Below, in pieces: positions 25,592 through 36,412 of a DNA stretch of 64,000 nt. This DNA comes from VRUE01 sp963764365 (GTDB lineage: Bacteria > Actinomycetota > Thermoleophilia > Solirubrobacterales > 70-9). Both the position numbers and the translations under genes were made by a program. Below the pieces are notes generated by a model that worked only from the letters and a program-made list of their open reading frames with translations, searched no databases and had not been told where the DNA came from. The DNA lies in assembly GCA_963764365.1 (NCBI GenBank), contig CAVXSI010000002.1, forward strand, positions 1 through 64,000. The letters run 5' to 3'. Numbering within the stretch: position 1 is the first letter of the stretch; each line of letters starts with the position of its first letter.

Positions 25592-27244
25592 ATGACACTG
25601 CTGCCGGAAAGCCCTCCCGCGCTCGACATCGCTGAAGATGCCGACTACGGCGAGGTGTTCACGCGACGATGGGTCGTCGAGTTGATTCTGAGTCTCTGCG
25701 GCTACACGCCGGACCGCGACCTTGGCGCATTGACCGTCCTTGAGCCCGCCTGTGGCTCGGGGGCATTTCTCGTGCCTCTTGTGGAGCGTCTCGCCGAGTC
25801 GGCGCGCCTGCATCGACGAGACCTGTCGAGCGCCGGGAGCGCGATCTGCGCGCTGGATATACGCGAGGCGAACGTTCTCAGCAGCCGAGCCGCGGTCAGC
25901 AGGGCTCTGATTGAGTCCGGGCTCGACGACAACGCCGCCGGGATCTTGGCAGAGCAATGGGTACGCCAAGGTGACTTTCTGCTCGAACCCCCTGCCGAAA
26001 AGTCGGCTGACCTCGTAATCGGGAACCCACCGTACATCCGGCTTGAGTCTGTTCACCCGACTACCTCACGGGCATACAGGTTGTCCTGCCCGACGATGGG
26101 CGGTCGTGCCGATATCTACATCGGTTTCTACGAACGTGGCCTTCGTGCCCTGCGTGAAAACGGTGTTCTCGGATTCATATGTGCAGACCGCTGGATGCGA
26201 AACGCCTACGGCGCTCGCCTACGCGAGTTTGTTTCCAGCGAATGGTCCGTCGACACGATCGTCTCAATGACGGAAGTGGATGCGTTCGAAGACACGGTGA
26301 ACGCATATCCGGCGATCACGGTACTGCGAAGGAGCCCACAGGTGAACGGCCCCCTCGTAGTCAACACGACGCCCGAGTTCGCTGCCGATGACGCCATCCG
26401 GCTCGTCGACCTGGGCCGTCAGCACAAGGCGGCGATACCCGCAGAGCGGTTCCAGGCAGCCCGACTCCCCGGCTGGTTCAGGGGTCGGCAGGGTTGGCCT
26501 CACGGCTCGCCTGCCCGACTCGCTGCGATAGCAGGACTCGAGGCCGGCCTTCCCTCGCTTGAGGATCTCGCAACGGGCACCAAAGTCGGGATCGGCCTGG
26601 CCACCGGGGCCGACCGCATTTTCATTACGCAGGATCCGGCGCTGGTCGAGAAGGAGCGAACTCTGCCACTCGCGATGGTGCGTGATATCGCGGCCGGCAC
26701 GTTTGACTGGACCGGTCACTACCTTGTCAATCCGTGGGACGAGGATGGGCTCGTGGATCTCGCCGAGTGGCCCGCCCTGGAGAGATACCTGACGAAACAC
26801 AAGTCAGATCTCGCCAAGCGCCACACCGCGCGGTCGGGAAAATGGCATAAGACGATCGACCGAGTAATCGGCGGCTTGAAATCGGCCGAAAAGCTCTATC
26901 TGCCCGACTTCAAAGATGCTCTCTTCCCAGTCATCGATCATGGTGAAAGCTACCCCCACCACAATCTCTATTGGATTACGTCCGAGAAGTGGGATCTGGA
27001 AGTCCTCGGCGGAATCCTTCTCAGCGATGTAGCAAACCTCTTCATCAGCGCATATTCAGTGCGCATGCGCGGGGGATATCTTCGGTTTCAGGCGCAGTAT
27101 TTGCGTCGGATCCGAGTTCCCCCAGCGGAGACGGTCGATCCCGCCAGCGCGAAATCGCTGCGAAACGCCTTCCGCGACCGAGACCGCTCCCTGGCAACCA
27201 GCGCAGCGCTTGGTCTCTACGGTCTGGATAGCCTGCCCGCCTAG
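25592..27244 (+). CDS. Type II N6-adenine DNA methyltransferase (PaeR7I/XhoI-like)
   Basis: Predicted 550-aa methyltransferase that would protect the host site from the adjacent endonuclease. SAM motif I is LEPACGSGAFLVPL (about residues 50-63) and the catalytic N6-adenine motif is IGNPPY (near residue 146); the target-recognition region fills the C-terminal half. The N-terminal GEVFTRRWVVELIL is typical of Eco57I-type methylases. Start ATG 25592 is preferred because upstream sequence holds the LexA box; ATG 25529 is an alternative. GC content is lower than in neighbouring genes, suggesting transfer. The stop overlaps the endonuclease start. Confidence 0.9.
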   Translation: MTLLPESPPALDIAEDADYGEVFTRRWVVELILSLCGYTPDRDLGALTVLEPACGSGAFLVPLVERLAESARLHRRDLSSAGSAICALDIREANVLSSRAAVSRALIESGLDDNAAGILAEQWVRQGDFLLEPPAEKSADLVIGNPPYIRLESVHPTTSRAYRLSCPTMGGRADIYIGFYERGLRALRENGVLGFICADRWMRNAYGARLREFVSSEWSVDTIVSMTEVDAFEDTVNAYPAITVLRRSPQVNGPLVVNTTPEFAADDAIRLVDLGRQHKAAIPAERFQAARLPGWFRGRQGWPHGSPARLAAIAGLEAGLPSLEDLATGTKVGIGLATGADRIFITQDPALVEKERTLPLAMVRDIAAGTFDWTGHYLVNPWDEDGLVDLAEWPALERYLTKHKSDLAKRHTARSGKWHKTIDRVIGGLKSAEKLYLPDFKDALFPVIDHGESYPHHNLYWITSEKWDLEVLGGILLSDVANLFISAYSVRMRGGYLRFQAQYLRRIRVPPAETVDPASAKSLRNAFRDRDRSLATSAALGLYGLDSLPA

Positions 27245-27966
27245 TGGCCCCCTCCCAGCGAGATCTGGAAATTGCGATCACGGGCTACTGGGCGGCAAAG
27301 GACAAGCAGCGCGCGGCAGCCGAAGCCATTCGCTCAACCGCCGAGGGAACCGCAAAGGCGGTTCGAGGCGGGGGACACTTCAACCCGGTGGCAAATCTAC
27401 TGGCCCGCTTCTTCACTGACGCCGGCTACCCGACCGACTCGATCGCCGCATCGGGTGCGAAAACAATCCTTCCCGGCTATTTTCGGCCCAACAAGGCCTG
27501 GGACCTGGTGGTCGTCCACCGGGAAATCCTGGTCGCGGCGATTGAGTTGAAGGCACTTGGAGCGCCTTCCTACGGGAAAAACTTCAACAACCGCGTGGAG
27601 GAGGCGTTGGGAAATGCGGTCGATCTCTCACACGCCAACCTCGCCTGCCTCGTCGGCGGTGAGAAGCCCTGGCTCGGCTATTTCTTCCTCATGGACGACT
27701 CAGCCGAGGCCCGCCTGCACCGTGCGCCCCGCGAACATCCATCGCTTCCGGTTGCGCCCGCTTGGCGAGAGCTGTCCCATGAGCAGCGCTTCGCCGTTAC
27801 GGGTCGTCGCTTGATCGACGAAGGTCTCTACGACGCGGTCTGTTACGTAACGTCCTCGGCTCAGCATCCCGGCCCGAGGGAACCCGAGCCGCGACTGGAT
27901 TGGCGCCATTTCTCGGCAGCCATCGAAGCCAGGCTTACCTACCTCGCGGGGCTGGGCCTTCCGTAG
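27244..27966 (+). CDS. Type II restriction endonuclease, PaeR7I/XhoI family
   Basis: Predicted 240-aa nuclease. Resemblance to PaeR7I-family enzymes includes GGGHFNPVANLLARFF, GKNFNNRVEEALGNAVD and the C-terminal YDAVCYVTSS. A PD-(D/E)xK-type core is visible as Asp87 (AWDLVVVH) and Glu101-Leu-Lys103 (AIELK). Family members cut CTCGAG; that specificity is inferred, not proven. The GTG start overlaps the methylase stop (TAGTG), so the two are translationally coupled, with the methylase first. Confidence 0.87.
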   Translation: MAPSQRDLEIAITGYWAAKDKQRAAAEAIRSTAEGTAKAVRGGGHFNPVANLLARFFTDAGYPTDSIAASGAKTILPGYFRPNKAWDLVVVHREILVAAIELKALGAPSYGKNFNNRVEEALGNAVDLSHANLACLVGGEKPWLGYFFLMDDSAEARLHRAPREHPSLPVAPAWRELSHEQRFAVTGRRLIDEGLYDAVCYVTSSAQHPGPREPEPRLDWRHFSAAIEARLTYLAGLGLP

Positions 27967-27969
27967 CAA

Positions 27970-28605
27970 TCAGCCGCTGCCCAGCGCCTCGTCGATGAAC
28001 GGGCCGAGCAGCTCGCCGGTCGACTTCGCCGTCGTCTCGGGCGAGCCGCCGGGGGCGGTGACGTGGCTGATCGCGAGCCGGACCAGGGTCTCGGCGAGCA
28101 GGCGGGCCTTGCCCGGGGGCGCCTGCGGCCAGCCCGCCGCGATCGTCGCGCTGAGCCGGGCGGTCGCCCACTGCACGACCGGCATCCCCTGGGTGGTGAC
28201 GAAGGGCAGCATGCCGCCGGCGCCGTCGTCGCTGAGCAGGACGCGGACCAGCGGGTCCTCGCCGGCGGTGCGGAGGAAGGTCTCCAGCGCCGCGCCGACC
28301 GCAACGCGGGGGTCGTCGAGGTGCTCGCGGACCGCCGCGTCGACCGCGTCGAGGAACCGTTCGCCCTCCTGGATCACGAACGCCTGGGCGAACTCGTCGC
28401 GGCTGCCGAACTCCTTGTAGAGGGTCTGGCGGCTGACCCCGGCGGCGGACGCGATATCCGCCATCGTCACTTCCGACCAGGCGCGGCGCTGCAATTCATC
28501 GCGGGCGGCGCCGAACAGCGTCTCGCGCAGCAGCTGCCGCGCGGCCTGCGGGTACGGGGTGCGGGTCGCCTCCACACCGCCAATCGTCGCAGCGGACGCG
28601 GCCAT
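27970..28605 (-). CDS. TetR-family regulator (alkane locus)
   Basis: Predicted 211-aa repressor with an N-terminal helix-turn-helix (TMADIASAAGVSRQTLYKEFGSRDEF, residues about 47-72) and a ligand-binding C-terminal domain. It is 5 bp downstream of the rubredoxin gene and on the same strand, which fits the regulators that follow alkB-rubredoxin clusters in other actinobacteria. A TTTACA/TGTAAA inverted repeat in the alkB promoter could be its operator. It ends 3 bp from the convergent restriction gene. Confidence 0.87.
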   Translation of the reverse strand: MAASAATIGGVEATRTPYPQAARQLLRETLFGAARDELQRRAWSEVTMADIASAAGVSRQTLYKEFGSRDEFAQAFVIQEGERFLDAVDAAVREHLDDPRVAVGAALETFLRTAGEDPLVRVLLSDDGAGGMLPFVTTQGMPVVQWATARLSATIAAGWPQAPPGKARLLAETLVRLAISHVTAPGGSPETTAKSTGELLGPFIDEALGSG

Positions 28606-28610
28606 CGCGC

Positions 28611-28778
28611 CTACTCGTCAGCCGCCACGAAGTCGACCTTGTCGCGGACGCCGCAGTCGGGGCAGTGCCAGTCGTCGGGCACCTCGCTCCAGGCGGTGCC
28701 GGGCGGGAAGCCCTCACGCGGGTTGCCGGCCGCCTCGTCGTAGACGTAGCCGCAGCTCGGGCAGCGCCAGGCGCTCAC
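28611..28778 (-). CDS. Rubredoxin
   Basis: Predicted 55-aa electron carrier with one Fe(Cys)4 centre: Cys6-x2-Cys9-Gly and Cys39-x2-Cys42-Gly, with the typical YVYDEAAGNPREGFPPGTAW between them. It would pass electrons from a rubredoxin reductase to AlkB. The GTG start overlaps the alkB stop (GTGA). No reductase gene is visible in the window. Confidence 0.96.
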   Translation of the reverse strand: MSAWRCPSCGYVYDEAAGNPREGFPPGTAWSEVPDDWHCPDCGVRDKVDFVAADE

Positions 28779-29968
28779 GACGCCGGCGCCCCGTAACGCG
28801 CCAGCAGCCGCCGCTCGGCCCGCGGCTGGATGTTCGCCCGGGTGACGTCGCCCCGGTAGTGGTCGAGCAGGCGATGGTCCATCACCCGCCGCCAGACCGG
28901 TGGCACCGTCGCCAGCAGGATCATCCCCGCGTAGCCGGTCGGCAGCTGCGGCGCCTTGTCGACGTGGCGCAGCGCCTGGTAGCGGCGGGTCGGGTTGGCG
29001 TGGTGGTCGCTGTGGCGCTGCAGGTGGTAGAGCAGCACGTTGGAGGCGACGTTGTTGCTGTTCCAGCTGTGCTCGGGGAGGCAGCGCTCGTAGCGCCCGT
29101 CGTCCTTGCGCTGCCGGCGCAGGCCGTAGTGCTCGAGGTAGTTGACGACCTCCAGCAGCGAGAAGCCGAGCACCGCCTGCAGCAGCAGGTAGGGCAGGAC
29201 GGCCCAGCCGAAGACGGCGGTCAGGGCGGCGAAGAGGACGACCGTCATCGCCCATGCCTGGAGGATGTCGTTGTGGATCGAGAGGGACGAGTGGCCGCCG
29301 CGGGCGAGGCGGGCGTGCTCGATCCCCCAGGCGGAGGAGAGGCTGCCGGCGACGGTGCGCGGCAGGAAGGCCCAGAAGCTCTCGCCGAGCCGGGCGCTGG
29401 CCGGGTCCTCGGGGGTGGCTACGCGGACGTGGTGGCCGCGGTTGTGCTCGATGAAGAAGTGCCCGTAGCCGCTCTGCGCCAGCGCCACCTTGCTCAGCCA
29501 CTTCTCCAGGTCGTCGCGCTTGTGGCCGAGCTCGTGGGCGGTGTTGATCGCGATCCCACTGACCATCCCCATCGTCAGCGCCAGCCCGATCGAGTCGACG
29601 GTCGAGAGGCCGCCGTCGGCCCACAGCCAGCAGGCGAGGATCAGCCCCGCGTACTGGAGGGGGATGAAGACGTAGGTGCACCAGCGGTAGTAGCGGTCCT
29701 GTTCGAGCCACTTGATGACGCTGTCGGGCGGGTTCGCCGCGTCCATCCCGATCAGCACGTCGAGCAGCGGGAAGATCACGAAGACGAGGAACGGGCCGTA
29801 GAACCAGAAGACGCCGAGCCCGGTCAGCTCGACCAGGCCCCAGGCGATGAACGGCAGCAGCGGCACGATCAGCCCCAGCAGCCACGCGTAGCGCTTCGGG
29901 TCGTGCCAGGCGGCGGGGTTGAGCTCGGTCTCGTCGACCGCGTGGGCGTGCGCTGCCTCCATCGTCAC
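28775..29968 (-). CDS. alkB: Alkane 1-monooxygenase
   Basis: Predicted 397-aa integral-membrane di-iron enzyme that hydroxylates the terminal carbon of medium-chain alkanes. Histidine boxes: His145-ELG-His149 (HELGHK), Glu174-HNRG-HH (residues 174-180), NYLEHYG (His280) and LQRHSDHH (residues 316-323), between several TM helices. Electrons would come from the overlapping downstream rubredoxin. The gene set alkB-rubredoxin-tetR is compact. The acyl-CoA genes at the left end and the enoyl-CoA hydratase at 57956 could process the resulting fatty acids. Confidence 0.96.
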   Translation of the reverse strand: MTMEAAHAHAVDETELNPAAWHDPKRYAWLLGLIVPLLPFIAWGLVELTGLGVFWFYGPFLVFVIFPLLDVLIGMDAANPPDSVIKWLEQDRYYRWCTYVFIPLQYAGLILACWLWADGGLSTVDSIGLALTMGMVSGIAINTAHELGHKRDDLEKWLSKVALAQSGYGHFFIEHNRGHHVRVATPEDPASARLGESFWAFLPRTVAGSLSSAWGIEHARLARGGHSSLSIHNDILQAWAMTVVLFAALTAVFGWAVLPYLLLQAVLGFSLLEVVNYLEHYGLRRQRKDDGRYERCLPEHSWNSNNVASNVLLYHLQRHSDHHANPTRRYQALRHVDKAPQLPTGYAGMILLATVPPVWRRVMDHRLLDHYRGDVTRANIQPRAERRLLARYGAPAS

Positions 29969-30004
29969 TGTCCTCCCTGTCAGATAGTCCCAGATCGTCT
30001 GTGC

Positions 30005-30031
30005 GGTTTACACCGTAGCTAAATTTGTAAA
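30005..30031. promoter_or_regulatory. Possible operator in the alkB promoter
   Basis: GTTTACA (30006-30012) and TGTAAAT (30026-30032) form an inverted repeat with a 13-bp spacer in AT-rich sequence 37-64 bp upstream of alkB. It lies in the shared alkB/secG divergent region and is a candidate site for the TetR encoded three genes downstream. Confidence 0.4.
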
Positions 30032-30098
30032 TCAGCGCAACATCGGATCGCACATTGTCCGAGACCCTCTCCGCCGCCGAGGCGCTACCATCCGGCCC

Positions 30099-30323
30099 GT
30101 GTACACGGTCCTCGCATTCCTCCAGGTGATCATCGCCGGCGCCCTGATCTTCCTGATCCTGCTGCACTCGGGGAAAGACGCCGGCCTCTCCGGCGCCTTC
30201 GGGATCGGCGGCGGCGGCAGCTCCTTCGGCGGCGGCTCGATGGTCGAGCGCAACCTCGACCGCGCGACGGTCTTCTTCGCCGTCCTCTTCGTGCTCAACA
30301 CCCTGGTACTGCTGAAGATCTAG
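30099..30323 (+). CDS. secG: Preprotein translocase subunit SecG
   Basis: Predicted 74-aa membrane protein of the Sec translocon: TM1 (residues 3-22), a Gly/Ser-rich loop GIGGGGSSFGGGSMVERNLDR including the family's FGG, and TM2 (residues 54-73). Start is GTG. In many actinobacteria secG follows tpiA; here it is about 20 kb away from tpiA. Confidence 0.94.
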   Translation: MYTVLAFLQVIIAGALIFLILLHSGKDAGLSGAFGIGGGGSSFGGGSMVERNLDRATVFFAVLFVLNTLVLLKI

Positions 30324-30340
30324 CGACCTGAGTCAGGTGG

Positions 30341-30366
30341 CGGGCCGTTCCGCGCCCCCTGGCCCG
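30341..30366. terminator. Weak hairpin between convergent secG and secreted-protein gene
   Basis: CGGGCC (30341-30346) and GGCCCG (30361-30366) form a 6-bp stem, preceded by the small palindrome ACCTGA-G-TCAGGT. It could terminate both convergent transcripts; there is no T-tract. Confidence 0.35.
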
Positions 30367-30372
30367 GCGGCG

Positions 30373-31374
30373 CTACCAGCTCCGCGCCAACGCGCTGCTG
30401 AAGCCCGAGCCGGTCAGACGAACGTCCGGGGCGCCGAGGAAGGAGACGGCGAGCGAGCCGGTCCAGACCCTCGCCGCCCCGCTGCGACGCCAGCTGCCGC
30501 TGCCGCTGAACGGCGCCGGCGGGGTGACGCCGGCGAGCGAGAGGGCGTCGTCGGCGACGAAGGTGGCGGGAGCCGCCCGCAGGGCCACGTAGCGGACGAC
30601 CGCGATCGAGCCCTCGCTGCGTTCGTCGATCGCTGCGAACTCGACCTTCCCGTGACCGCGCGAGCGGGCCTCGAAGAGGGTGCGGTCGAGCGGCAGTTTG
30701 TGGTCGGCGGAGAGCGTCGTCGGCTTCGGCCCCGGCGAAGGGTGGGTCGGCACTTCCAGTCCCTGCGGCAACTTGCCGAGGGCGCCCGGAACGGCGCCGC
30801 CGAACGCGGGGAGGCCGGCCGGCAGCCTCGCGTCCACCTGCGCTGCGTCCCGCTGCGAGGGAAGCCCGGACAGCAGGCAGGCGATGAAGGCCCGGTAGTC
30901 GACCGAGGCTCCGGGGGCGCGGTGGATGCTGGCGGAGGTGTAGCCGGCCTCGCCCCGGAAGCGCAGGCCACCGACGAAGACGCCGCGGCGGCCGATCGCC
31001 CCGTCGTGCCGAGCGCCGCAGCGGTTGCGGCCGGCCGGCCGGATCGCGCGTCCGGTGGGCCTGAAGCGGACCGCGACCCGTCCTCGTTCGGCGAAGGAGG
31101 CGCGGATCGAGGTCGGGGTGACGGTCCCGTGGGCGAGGTAGGTGGCGCTCGACCCGCCGTTCTTGCCGTGCCGGGCGACGGTCAGCGCGACCGTCTGCCC
31201 GAAGCCGGCGACGTCGATCTTGTAGCCGTCGCGGTTCTGGAAGCTGAACTCGACCAGCGCTCCGCCGCCCGGGCGGCCCTGCCCGCTCGACGTGCCCGCC
31301 ACCGCGGCGGCGGTCGGGGCGCAGAGCAGCGCCGTCACCGCGGCGATGCCGACGATCGGGCGCAGCGCTCTCAC
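30373..31374 (-). CDS. Secreted protein of unknown function
   Basis: Predicted 333-aa protein with a signal peptide (MRALRPIVGIAAVTALLCAP, cleavage near AAAVA at residue 25) and a beta-rich mature part containing LVEFSFQNRDGYKIDVAGFG near its start. Two Cys (NRCGARHD and FIACLLSG) could form a disulphide. The start codon overlaps the stop of the serine protease gene by 4 bp, so it may be co-produced with, or a substrate or inhibitor of, that protease. No family recognised. Confidence 0.75.
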   Translation of the reverse strand: MRALRPIVGIAAVTALLCAPTAAAVAGTSSGQGRPGGGALVEFSFQNRDGYKIDVAGFGQTVALTVARHGKNGGSSATYLAHGTVTPTSIRASFAERGRVAVRFRPTGRAIRPAGRNRCGARHDGAIGRRGVFVGGLRFRGEAGYTSASIHRAPGASVDYRAFIACLLSGLPSQRDAAQVDARLPAGLPAFGGAVPGALGKLPQGLEVPTHPSPGPKPTTLSADHKLPLDRTLFEARSRGHGKVEFAAIDERSEGSIAVVRYVALRAAPATFVADDALSLAGVTPPAPFSGSGSWRRSGAARVWTGSLAVSFLGAPDVRLTGSGFSSALARSW

Positions 31375-32336
31375 CTCACCGCCGCCGCCCGCTCGTACAG
31401 GTCCCGCGCCGCGCCGCCGAAGTAGGCGCCGAAATCGGTGGTCGGGTCGTCGCCGTAGCCGTAGTCGGTGACGCTGTTCAGCACGTCGCCTTCGATCGTC
31501 CAGCCGCCGCCCGAGGACCCGCCGGTGACATCACAGGTGAGGCCGAGGTTGAGCGGGCCGGTCCAGAGGAACGAGGCGACGTCGTGGCCGAGAAAGGGAG
31601 CGCCGGCGCAGAGCCGCTGGGTGGCGCCGTCGTACGGGGCCACGGCCGGGTAGCCGTGGACGTCGAAGATCTGCCGCGGCGAGCGGCCGAAGGCGATCCG
31701 GTCGCCGCCGACAGCGGCGCCGAGCAGCTGACCGCGTTCGTTGCGCCCGACGACCGCCGCGCCGACGTCGCCGTTCTCGCTGCCGCCGGCGATCCACGGC
31801 CTGGTCGAGCCGAGCCAGCGGGCGACGAAGACGCCGAACGGCCGCACCCCGTCGTGGTAGCCGGGGACGAACACCCAGTCGCGGTTGAACCAGCGGCCGA
31901 GCTCGTGCACGCAGTGGCCGGCGGTGATCACGACGCTGCGGTTGGGCGCGTCGACCGCGGTGCCGGAGCAGCGGGCGGTCCCGAGGCGGGGGATGACGAC
32001 GAAGATCGCGCCGTTCTGGCGGAAGCCCGGCGCGGTCGGGTCGACGGCGGCGGCGAAGCCGGTGGGCGCGGGAACGGCGGCGGCGCTCGCCCCTTCCGCG
32101 CTCGGTGGCGGCGCGGCGGAGGCGCGGGCGAGCCCGCCGCCGCCGGGAGGCGGCACCTCGAGCGGCCGGGCACTCCGCATCCGCGCCGGGGTCCAGAAGC
32201 GCAGAGCCTGCCGCGCGGAGGCCGCAGCCGGAGGCGCGGACGCGGTTGGAGCCGCCTGGACCGCGGCGGGGAGAGCGAGCGCGACCGCACACGTAAGCAA
32301 CGCAGGCAAGGCGCGGCGCGGGAGATTCGTGCTCAT
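31371..32336 (-). CDS. Secreted trypsin-like serine protease
   Basis: Predicted 321-aa exported protease: a signal peptide (residues 1-28), an Ala/Pro-rich region, and a chymotrypsin-fold domain from about residue 105. Catalytic residues visible: His in VVITAGHCVHE, Asp in GSENGDVGAAVV and Ser in VTGGSSGGGW. Paired Cys flank the active His (ARCSGT...AGHC) and Ser (LTCDVTGG). It resembles glutamyl endopeptidase-like secreted proteases. The following secreted protein gene overlaps its stop codon. Confidence 0.88.
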   Translation of the reverse strand: MSTNLPRRALPALLTCAVALALPAAVQAAPTASAPPAAASARQALRFWTPARMRSARPLEVPPPGGGGLARASAAPPPSAEGASAAAVPAPTGFAAAVDPTAPGFRQNGAIFVVIPRLGTARCSGTAVDAPNRSVVITAGHCVHELGRWFNRDWVFVPGYHDGVRPFGVFVARWLGSTRPWIAGGSENGDVGAAVVGRNERGQLLGAAVGGDRIAFGRSPRQIFDVHGYPAVAPYDGATQRLCAGAPFLGHDVASFLWTGPLNLGLTCDVTGGSSGGGWTIEGDVLNSVTDYGYGDDPTTDFGAYFGGAARDLYERAAAVR

Positions 32337-32359
32337 ACCGTCGCCTTACCTTAAGCGAC

Positions 32360-34802
<2,443 letters not shown>

Positions 34803-34813
<11 letters not shown>

Positions 34814-35204
34814 TCGAGGTGGTGAACTTCGAGGGGCACTTGGTGACCAGGGTGTTGCGCTCGCCGACGAAGACGCCGTGGGCGACGGTGCCGCTGAGGA
34901 CGATCTCGCGGCCGCCCCGGAACGGGTCGGGGACCGTGCCGGCGTAGGTGACCGGCAGGCTCTCGCTCGCGTTGTCGCGGTCGGCGACGCGGAAGCTCAG
35001 GCCCTCGCCGCGGTGGTGGACCGAGCCCCTGACGACGCGCCCGGTCAACTCGTAGCTGCCGCCGGGCGCGGCGCCGATCAGCTGCGAGGGCTCTTTCGCT
35101 TCCGAAGAGGCGCTGAACGACGTGTAGACCAGGGCTGCGGCGAGCATCACGGCGACGCTGAGCGCGACCACCAGCCGGATCTTTCGCTTGCGGGCGGGAT
35201 CCAC
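34803..35204 (-). CDS. ccmE: Cytochrome c maturation haem chaperone CcmE
   Basis: Predicted 133-aa membrane-anchored haem chaperone: an N-terminal TM (residues 9-29), a beta-barrel with YELTGRVVRGSVHHRGEGLS and PVTYAGTVPDPFRGGREIVL, and a haem-binding C-terminus. Classical CcmE uses His-x3-Tyr. Here the site is Cys-Pro-Ser-Lys-Phe (TKCPSKF), the CxxxY variant of Gram-positive bacteria and Desulfovibrio with Tyr replaced by Phe. Start is GTG at 35204. It is translated just ahead of ccmF. Confidence 0.92.
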
Positions 35205-35213
35205 GACCGGCGA

Positions 35214-36305
35214 TTATCGCAAGCGCGAGAATCGGCCCTCGATTGGCGAGTTTTCCCCACTATGGGGTGGACAACTCGCCAATCGCCGCAGAAGGGCGCG
35301 GACGGCGCTCCAGTAGCCGCGAAGGAGGATCTGAGCTGGGACCGACCGCGCGATCGGAGGGATGAACGGGGAGTCGAGGTCGGGGGTCAGCCGGCTCGCG
35401 AACTCGGCGGCGCTGATCCTGCGGCGCGCCTGGATCGCACGCCGCTCGCGGAGGAGGGGGGGCAGCCGACGGAGGACATCGAGGTCCGCCCGCAGCTTCT
35501 GCCTCCCCCAGCCGCCGGCGAGCGAGGCCGGGATCAGGGCCAGCTCGGTGGCGAGCAGGGCCGGCGCCAGCAGGACCAGCAGGCTGGTCGGGTAGTCGCG
35601 GATCAGGCAGGCCCAGCGGTTGCGCTCGAGCCAGCGCCACTTCGGCCCGCCGCCGCCGAAGTCGTAGTCGTGGTCGACGATCGCCGCCGGTTCGATCCCG
35701 ATTGCCCCACCGCCGAGGCGCAGGCGCAGCGAGAGGTCGACGTCCTCGTGGTAGAGGAAGAAATCGGCCGGGAACCCCCCCTCCTGCTGCCAGGTCTGCC
35801 GCGGAATCGCCAGGCAGGCGCCGGAGAGCGCCGTCACCTCGCTCGCCGGCGGCGCCTCGCCGATCGGGCGGCCGTGGCCGCCGGCCCAGACGAGGCCGGT
35901 GAAGTGGACCGGGTTGCCGGCGGAGTTGATCTCGGTCGCGCCGCGGGCGGCGATCAGCGCCTGCCAGGCGGCCCAACCGCGATCCTCCAGCCAGGGCCGG
36001 CGGATCGCCTCGCCGAAGCCCGGCAGCGGCGCCGCGTCGGGGTTGAGGACCACCAGCAGATCGCCCGTCGCCGTCGCCGCCCCCTCGTTGCAGGCGGCGG
36101 CGAAGCCGGCGTTGCGGCCGCTGCGGAGCAGCCGCGCCCGCGGGGCCGTCGCTTCGACCGCCTCGGCAGAGCCGTCGCCGGAGTCGTTGTCGACGACGAT
36201 CAACTCGTCGCCGTCGCCCAGCTCCGGCAGCAGGGCCGGCAGCGTCCGCGCCAGCTGCTCGCGGCTGTTCCAGGAGACGATCAGGACGGAGAGCGTCGGG
36301 CGCAC
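35214..36305 (-). CDS. Family 2 glycosyltransferase
   Basis: Predicted 363-aa GT-A enzyme, similar to rhamnosyl/galactofuranosyl transferases: SVLIVSWNSREQL and LIVVDNDSGDGS at the N-terminus, a DxD-like NPDAAP, RNAGFAAACNEGA, and YHEDVDLSLRLRLGG as the ED acceptor site. A C-terminal hydrophobic segment (LLVLLAPALLATELALIPAS) could anchor it to the membrane. The last ~20 codons (ASCPPHSGENSPIEGR) derive from a palindrome at 35240-35285, so the C-terminus appears to have been lengthened by that element. Confidence 0.88.
   Translation of the reverse strand: MRPTLSVLIVSWNSREQLARTLPALLPELGDGDELIVVDNDSGDGSAEAVEATAPRARLLRSGRNAGFAAACNEGAATATGDLLVVLNPDAAPLPGFGEAIRRPWLEDRGWAAWQALIAARGATEINSAGNPVHFTGLVWAGGHGRPIGEAPPASEVTALSGACLAIPRQTWQQEGGFPADFFLYHEDVDLSLRLRLGGGAIGIEPAAIVDHDYDFGGGGPKWRWLERNRWACLIRDYPTSLLVLLAPALLATELALIPASLAGGWGRQKLRADLDVLRRLPPLLRERRAIQARRRISAAEFASRLTPDLDSPFIPPIARSVPAQILLRGYWSAVRALLRRLASCPPHSGENSPIEGRFSRLR
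35240..35285. repeat. Palindromic element at the 3' end of the glycosyltransferase gene
   Basis: Arms of 13 bp (35240-35252 and 35273-35285) are perfect; inside them is CCCC-ACTAT-GGGG. It encodes the final part of the protein. The inner apex is almost the same as that of the intergenic element at 1331-1385 (CCC-TATAT-GGG). Confidence 0.8.
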
Positions 36306-36327
36306 CGCCGCGGAGGCTAGATGGCCG

Positions 36328-36367
36328 AGTGGTCACTTTGCCCCCGGGTAAGGGGGTCAATCGACCA
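36328..36367. repeat. Imperfect palindrome between glycosyltransferase and tRNA-Gly
   Basis: GTGGTC and GACCAC form the outer stem, TTG/CAA and CCCCC/GGGGG the inner stem, with mismatches between. It is probably a decayed member of the same palindrome family and lies 23 bp upstream of the glycosyltransferase start. Confidence 0.5.
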
Positions 36368-36412
36368 CCCGCCGCCTACCGGCGCCGGGTCGGCGGGTCC
36401 TCAGCCACCGAA

